Positions 59,511 through 64,000 of a stretch of DNA of 64,000 bases are shown here, piece after piece (position 1 is the first letter of the stretch; every line of letters begins with the position of its first letter). The notes below the pieces were generated by a model that did no database searches, had not been told where the DNA came from, and saw only the letters and a program-made list of their open reading frames with translations. The DNA lies in NCBI GenBank assembly GCA_964625745.1, contig CAZVCJ010000003.1, positions 5,515 through 69,514 of the forward strand, given 5' to 3'. The position numbers were made by a program, and so were the translations under genes. This stretch comes from CAZVCJ01 sp964625745 (GTDB taxonomy: Bacteria > Chloroflexota > Anaerolineae > VGOG01).

Positions 59511-62420
59511 ATGACTGATAAATACATCCCCCAACAGATCGAATCCAGGTGGCAGAAACGATGGGAGGAGGATGGGCTTTACCGGACGGTGGAGGATCCG
59601 ACCCGACCCAAGTATTACTTCCTGACCATGTTGCCCTATCCATCGGCCAACTACCTGCACATCGGCCACTGGTACGTGATGGCTCCCTCAGACGCGCGCG
59701 CGCGCTACACTCGGATGAAGGGCTACAATGTCTTCTACCCCATCGGCTTCGACGCTTTTGGGCTGCCGGCCGAAAACGCGGCCATCCAACACGGCATCCA
59801 TCCCTTCAAATGGGCCTGGGATAGCATCGAAGTCATGCGCCGCCAACTCCGCTCGATGGGGGCCATGTGGGCCTGGGATCGAGAGGCAGTCTCTTGCCTG
59901 CCCGGCTACTATAAATGGACGGAGTGGTTCTTCCTCAAGTTCTACGAGGCGGGCCTGGCCTACAAGAAGATGGCCCCGGTGGACTGGTGTCCTAAGTGTA
60001 ACACCACCCTGGCCCGAGAGCAGGTGTGGGGAGAGGATCGGCACTGCGAACGCTGCGGCACGCCGGTCATAAAGAAGAACCTGGAGCAGTGGTTCCTGCG
60101 GATCACGGATTATGCCGACGAGCTCCTGGATTACTCCAAGATAGACTGGCCGGAGCGCATCTGCACCATGCAGAAGAACTGGATCGGCCGCAGCGAAGGG
60201 GCGAACGTGACCTTCCCCATCGCAGACTTCCCCTCTCCTACCTTCCCCCCCGGAGTTGGGGGGGACCGAGGGGGGGCGGAGAGGGGGCCGGGGGGTGAGG
60301 GCGGCATCGTCGTCTTCACCACCCGGCCCGACACCCTGTGGGGCGCTACCTTCATGGTGCTGGCCCCGGAGCATCCGTTGGTAGACAAACTGACCACGCC
60401 GGAGCGCCGCGAGGAGGTAGAGGCCTACAGGTTCCAGGCCGCCCGCCAGAGCGAGATCGAGCGTCTGAGCACCGAACGAGAGAAGACCGGCGTCTTCATC
60501 GGCGCCTACGCCATCAATCCGGTCAATGGCGAGCGCATCCCCATCTGGGTGGCCGACTACGTGATGATGACCTACGGGACGGGAGCCATCATGGGTGTTC
60601 CCTCTCACGACGAGCGGGACTTCGAGTTCGCTCTCAAGTTCGGCCTGCCCATCATCCCCGTCATTGACCGTCCCGACGGCGTCGCCAAGTCCTTCGCCAG
60701 GCAGGGCACGATGCGAGAGGGCTTTGCCGAGGCGTTGACCGAGGCCGGCATCCCCTTCGAGGAGCAGGATGGCTCCTTGCGCGTCACGATGGACAGGAGC
60801 CAGGTGGGCCGCTACATCGCGCTGGCGCAGGCGCACATCAAGCCCGGATGCTGGACCGAAGTGGTCGGCGCCCGCTGGGCCTTCGTCTTCGACGACGGCG
60901 TTCGCGAATTCGATTCTGTGGAGGCCGACCGCGAGATCACAGCTCACTGCAAGGAGCTGCAGCCGGCGGTGGGGGACAAGCCCTTCGGTACGCCTGCGGC
61001 TACTCAGGACAAGCGCACGGTCATGGAGATATTTTGGGACGTGGAGTTCTACCGCGACGTGCTATTCCACGCCGAGTACGCCACCATGATCAACTCCGGC
61101 CCCTTCAGCGGCACGCCGGGCGACGTGGCGGTGCAGAAAGTGACGGAGTGGCTGGAGGCACGTGGCGTTGGCGAGTTCGCCGTCAACTACCGGCTGCGCG
61201 ACTGGCTGATCAGTCGTCAGCGGTACTGGGGCGCGCCTATCCCCATCGTCTATTGCGACGAGTGCGGGATGGTGCCGGTGCCCTACGAGGACTTGCCGGT
61301 GCTGCTGCCTGAGGACGCTGAGTTCTTGCCCACGGGCGAATCGCCCCTCAAATTCCACGAAGGCTTCCGACATACCACCTGCCCGAAGTGCGGCGGCCCT
61401 GCTGAGCGCGAGACAGATACGATGGATACCTTCCTGTGTTCCTCGTGGTATCACTACGCCTACGTGACCCCCTACCGCAAAGAGGGCGAGCCGCTGCATC
61501 GAGACGATTGCCCCTGGGATCCTGAGGCGGGCCGCTACTGGTTGCCGGTGGACATGTACACCGGTGGGCCGGAGCACGCCGTGATGCACCTGCTGTACAC
61601 GCGCTTCTTCACCAAAGTCATGCGGGACATAGGGCTGGTGGATGACGATGAGCCGATGCTGGCCCTGCGCAACCAGGGCATCATCCTGGGTGCCGACGGG
61701 GCGCGCATGAGCAAATCGCGGGGCAACGTCGTCCTGCCCGATGACCTGGTACAGCGGTACGGTGCCGACACCGTGCGGGCCTACCTGATGTTCGGCTGGC
61801 GTTGGGAGCAGGGCGGGCCGTGGGATCCCCAGGGCATCGAGGGTGTGGTGCGCTGGCTGCACCGGGTGTGGAACTGCGTGGTGGATGAACCAGCGGCCAG
61901 CGGCGAGCGGCCAGCAGCAAGCGTGGACCAGGTGCAGTCGCTGCGGCGGAAGACGCACCAGACCATCCGGGTGGTGACGCAGGATATGGAGGATTTTGCC
62001 TTCAACACCATCATCGCCCGCCTGATGGAACTGACCAACGCGTTGATGAAGGCCAAAGAGACGCCGGTCTACGGCAGCGATGCCTGGGAGGAAACGGTCG
62101 AGAGCTTGCTGTTACTGATGGCGCCCTGCTGTCCCCACGTGGCCGAGGAGCTGTGGGCTCGCACTGGCCGGCCCTACAGCGTGCACCAGCAGAGCTGGCC
62201 GACGTGGAGCGAGGAGCTGGCCGCCGAGGAGGTCATCACCCTGATCGTCCAGGTCAACGGCAAGCTGCGGGATCGGCTGGAGGTGCCGGTGGACATCAGT
62301 GCGGAGGCGGCTAAGGAGCTGGCCCTGGCCAGCGGCGGCGCTCAGCGCCAACTGGAAGGCCTGGAGGTGAAGAAGGTCATCTATGTGCCGGGGAGGCTGG
62401 TGAACATCGTGGCGAAATAG
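59511..62420 (+). CDS. leuS: Leucyl-tRNA synthetase
   Basis: 969-aa class I synthetase that charges tRNA-Leu. HIGH motif in NYLHIGHWYVM, KMSKS motif in ARMSKSRGNVV, editing domain with FTTRPDTLWGATF, and the C-terminal IVQVNGKLRDR. GAGAGGAG precedes the ATG. It is longer than usual. A Gly/Pro-rich insert of about 26 residues at about 240-265 (PTFPPGVGGDRGGAERGPGG) is encoded by a GC-rich genomic repeat and falls at the start of the editing domain. A further 90-residue segment (about 435-530, GCWTEVVGARWAFVFDDGVR) lies between the editing and catalytic parts, and a small repeat (PAASGERPAAS) near 61890-61920. A strong terminator follows. Confidence 0.96.
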   Translation: MTDKYIPQQIESRWQKRWEEDGLYRTVEDPTRPKYYFLTMLPYPSANYLHIGHWYVMAPSDARARYTRMKGYNVFYPIGFDAFGLPAENAAIQHGIHPFKWAWDSIEVMRRQLRSMGAMWAWDREAVSCLPGYYKWTEWFFLKFYEAGLAYKKMAPVDWCPKCNTTLAREQVWGEDRHCERCGTPVIKKNLEQWFLRITDYADELLDYSKIDWPERICTMQKNWIGRSEGANVTFPIADFPSPTFPPGVGGDRGGAERGPGGEGGIVVFTTRPDTLWGATFMVLAPEHPLVDKLTTPERREEVEAYRFQAARQSEIERLSTEREKTGVFIGAYAINPVNGERIPIWVADYVMMTYGTGAIMGVPSHDERDFEFALKFGLPIIPVIDRPDGVAKSFARQGTMREGFAEALTEAGIPFEEQDGSLRVTMDRSQVGRYIALAQAHIKPGCWTEVVGARWAFVFDDGVREFDSVEADREITAHCKELQPAVGDKPFGTPAATQDKRTVMEIFWDVEFYRDVLFHAEYATMINSGPFSGTPGDVAVQKVTEWLEARGVGEFAVNYRLRDWLISRQRYWGAPIPIVYCDECGMVPVPYEDLPVLLPEDAEFLPTGESPLKFHEGFRHTTCPKCGGPAERETDTMDTFLCSSWYHYAYVTPYRKEGEPLHRDDCPWDPEAGRYWLPVDMYTGGPEHAVMHLLYTRFFTKVMRDIGLVDDDEPMLALRNQGIILGADGARMSKSRGNVVLPDDLVQRYGADTVRAYLMFGWRWEQGGPWDPQGIEGVVRWLHRVWNCVVDEPAASGERPAASVDQVQSLRRKTHQTIRVVTQDMEDFAFNTIIARLMELTNALMKAKETPVYGSDAWEETVESLLLLMAPCCPHVAEELWARTGRPYSVHQQSWPTWSEELAAEEVITLIVQVNGKLRDRLEVPVDISAEAAKELALASGGAQRQLEGLEVKKVIYVPGRLVNIVAK

Positions 62421-62440
62421 TCTGGAAGTCGGAAGCAGAA

Positions 62441-62475
62441 AAAAGCCACCAGTGGGAAACCTCTGGTGGCTTTTC
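62441..62475. terminator. Bidirectional terminator between leuS and the FemX-like gene
   Basis: AAAAGCCACCAG (62441-62452) and CTGGTGGCTTTT (62463-62474) form a perfect 12-bp stem with A and T runs on both sides, so it can end transcripts from both directions. Confidence 0.93.
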
Positions 62476-62521
62476 TGGTCTAGTGACTCACCTCACCGTG
62501 AGCTGGCTCAAATGGACAGGC

Positions 62522-63583
62522 TCATCGGTTTCTTCTATTCCTCTCCCGTAGCACTTCCAGATAGCGAGGAATGATCGTGGCATATAGCCAGTAGAAGAAA
62601 CGCAAGGCGGGATAATCGTAGGCTCCGACGTAGCGCACGAATTGGCCTCCGAAGCCCTCTTTGAACCTGTAAACCCCCCACAACGGGTCTGATTCGTCCT
62701 GGAGGTCAGGAGCTCCCCATAAGTCATACACTGTGCAGCCTTGAGCCTTGGCCCAGCGGATGGCCTCCCATTGCAGGAGGTGGTTGGGCATCAGGTTGCG
62801 GTGCAGGTCTCGCGAGGCGCCGTACATGTACCACACTTTGTTTCCGAAGCGGAAGAGGATGAGGCCGGCCAAAGGTCGGCCCTCGAGCTCGGCGATGAAG
62901 AGCTGAGCCAGGTTGGCCTCGATGAAAGCCTGCCAGGCATGGCGATAGTAGACAAAGGGACGGATGATGAACTCATCCCGGCTGCCGGTCTCGACGTACA
63001 TCTCATAAAAGAGGGGCAAGTCGGCCAGATCACCTGAGCGAACCTTGATCCCTCGCCGCCCGGCCAGGCGGACATTGTAGCGGGTCTTGGACTTCATGTC
63101 TTTCAGTAGCTCGTCCTCTTCCCGCGTCAGGTCAATGAGAACAGTGTTGCGGAATTGGATCTGCTCGGATGAAGGTTGCCAGCCGTGGCTCTCCAGCGTG
63201 GTGATGACCTGAGTAGCCGTAGGGCTGTGGTCTTCCAGGCAGACATCAGGGTCAATCTTGATGAAAATAGCGTGATAGCGCCTGGCTACGTCCTCCAGGG
63301 TGGATAAGACGCACCTCAGCAGCTCATCATCCCCATGATCGAGAGCCGGCCCCTTGGGCACGTACATTACGCAGAGCGGGAGATGGGGGAACTTGCGTCG
63401 CAGCACGGAGGCGGCGGCTCGTACCAGGCCATCCTCCTCCTCAGAAAAGAGGAGACGCAGGGGCGTCCATCCGTATTTAGCTTTGAACTGACCCCACTCG
63501 TAGGATTGCAATACGTGATTATAGGGCAGTTTGAGAAGGGCCTCGTTCCAAAGATTGCGCTCTGTTACCTCAGTTACTCGCAC
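62522..63583 (-). CDS. FemABX-family peptidyltransferase-like protein
   Basis: 353-aa protein with two GNAT-like domains as in FemX/MurM, which add amino acids from aminoacyl-tRNA to the peptidoglycan bridge. SYEWGQFKAKYGW and KSKTRYNVRLAGRRGIKVRS are family hallmarks, as is KVWYMYGASRDLHRNLMPNH and the C-terminal GVYRFKEGFGGQFVRYVGAY. The cell-wall role fits only if this organism has interpeptide bridges; other members modify other acceptors. The start ATG at 63583 has no strong ribosome site. It converges with leuS. Confidence 0.9.
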   Translation of the reverse strand: MRVTEVTERNLWNEALLKLPYNHVLQSYEWGQFKAKYGWTPLRLLFSEEEDGLVRAAASVLRRKFPHLPLCVMYVPKGPALDHGDDELLRCVLSTLEDVARRYHAIFIKIDPDVCLEDHSPTATQVITTLESHGWQPSSEQIQFRNTVLIDLTREEDELLKDMKSKTRYNVRLAGRRGIKVRSGDLADLPLFYEMYVETGSRDEFIIRPFVYYRHAWQAFIEANLAQLFIAELEGRPLAGLILFRFGNKVWYMYGASRDLHRNLMPNHLLQWEAIRWAKAQGCTVYDLWGAPDLQDESDPLWGVYRFKEGFGGQFVRYVGAYDYPALRFFYWLYATIIPRYLEVLRERNRRNR

Positions 63584-63589
63584 TTTGCC

Positions 63590-64000
63590 GGTATCCTGAG
63601 TAGATCCAATCTTGCTCAGCCTGGATTGCCAAATCCAGGCCAGAAGCGGGGATTTGGCAATTCCCTCAGAGCGATTTTGGATCCCCCTATCCTGATCTGG
63701 CTCGCCAAGCGCGGGGATTCAGCCCATGCGCGTCAAGCTAAGGCCAGCGACCGCCGGTTGAGTAGCTCGCAGCGTAGCGGAGAGCGTATCGAAACCAAGG
63801 GAGCGGGTTTCGCGAAGCTACTTGGCTTCGATACGGGCCTTCCACTATGTTCCAGACCCTACTCAGCCGGCGTTTTTGCCCAACTTTAGCGTTAGCTTGA
63901 CGCACATGGGATTCAGCCCCGCGCTGAAAGAACGAAGCCCCTACGGGGCCAGGAATGACCAGCCCGAAGCGGTGTCCTGAGCCTGCCGAAGGGGGCTTTG
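63590..64000. repeat. Repeat-filled right end, with copy 2 of the GCCGGTTGAGT repeat
   Basis: No gene is seen. It contains palindromic pieces around CTGGATTGCCAAATCCAG (63620-63650), the repeat GCCGGTTGAGTAGCTCGCAG to CCCTACTCAGCCGGCGTTTT (63753-63881, second copy of that at 48576), and near the end GTCCTGAGCCTGCCGAAGGG, a common dispersed motif in this window. Confidence 0.8.

Overview
The window looks like a scaffolded metagenome contig (two runs of exactly 100 N) from a GC-rich bacterium, most likely Chloroflexota of the Anaerolineae type. This is inferred from a secreted protein with a long Pro/Thr-rich stalk ending in a YLPLVIK-type motif, a sensor kinase of a type common in that phylum, a bacterial eRF1-like protein, and many families of short palindromic repeats between genes. 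There is no prophage, rRNA operon or CRISPR array.

Layout. 1-8.7 kb: a cut-off M28 peptidase, two paralogous fusions of a dihydrodipicolinate-synthase-family aldolase with a formaldehyde-activating-enzyme (Fae) domain, a TIM-barrel-like protein and acylphosphatase. Between the two fusions sits an EcoRV-like restriction-modification cassette whose methylase follows a Phd-type gene, plus a methyltransferase gene broken by one amber codon. 8.8-13.6 kb: secreted stalk protein, ABC exporter, transaldolase with a Cys-rich insert, HAD phosphatase. 13.7-21.8 kb: SPFH protein, toxin-antitoxin relic, signal peptidase I, a second R-M pair, CbpA-type DnaJ, HtrA lipoprotein, eRF1-like protein. 21.8-27.6 kb: ClpB and ClpC-like disaggregases; clpB is preceded by four 11-bp phased repeats placed like a Pho box. 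27.7-37.3 kb: phytol/dolichol kinase-like protein, PsuG, sensor kinase (interrupted by a gap), PAP2, a large diguanylate cyclase flanked by copies of a kinase tail, MFS transporter. 37.6-40.6 kb: HEPN-like/DUF5343-like pair and a cluster of toxin-antitoxin genes. 40.8-48.3 kb: DUF58 and MoxR separated by a B12/radical SAM gene, ThpR, a TIGR00725-like protein, an Amt-type transporter. 48.7-58.2 kb: two amidohydrolases, two tRNA-Ala genes, SdpI-like protein, B3/B4 protein, acetyltransferase, YjbQ, SDR, acyl-CoA dehydrogenase, and several gene relics (HsdM, aldo/keto reductase, SnoaL-like). 58.3-63.6 kb: a leucine T-box leader with a tRNA-Ala gene inside it, a PemK/AF2212 toxin-antitoxin pair, leuS, and a FemX-like gene.

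Main themes. (1) The aldolase-Fae fusions suggest an aldolase that hands formaldehyde or another small aldehyde to a C1-carrier domain; one copy keeps the conserved Fae histidine and the other has Gln there. (2) The genome is full of short repeats that have also entered genes in frame (kinase, radical SAM, leuS, clpB, amt, both aldolase-Fae linkers). (3) The Leu T-box has been separated from leuS by a toxin-antitoxin insertion and carries a tRNA gene, while leuS has a good promoter of its own. Gene starts were chosen from Shine-Dalgarno sequences where visible. All functions are inferred from sequence by eye; no database search was possible.
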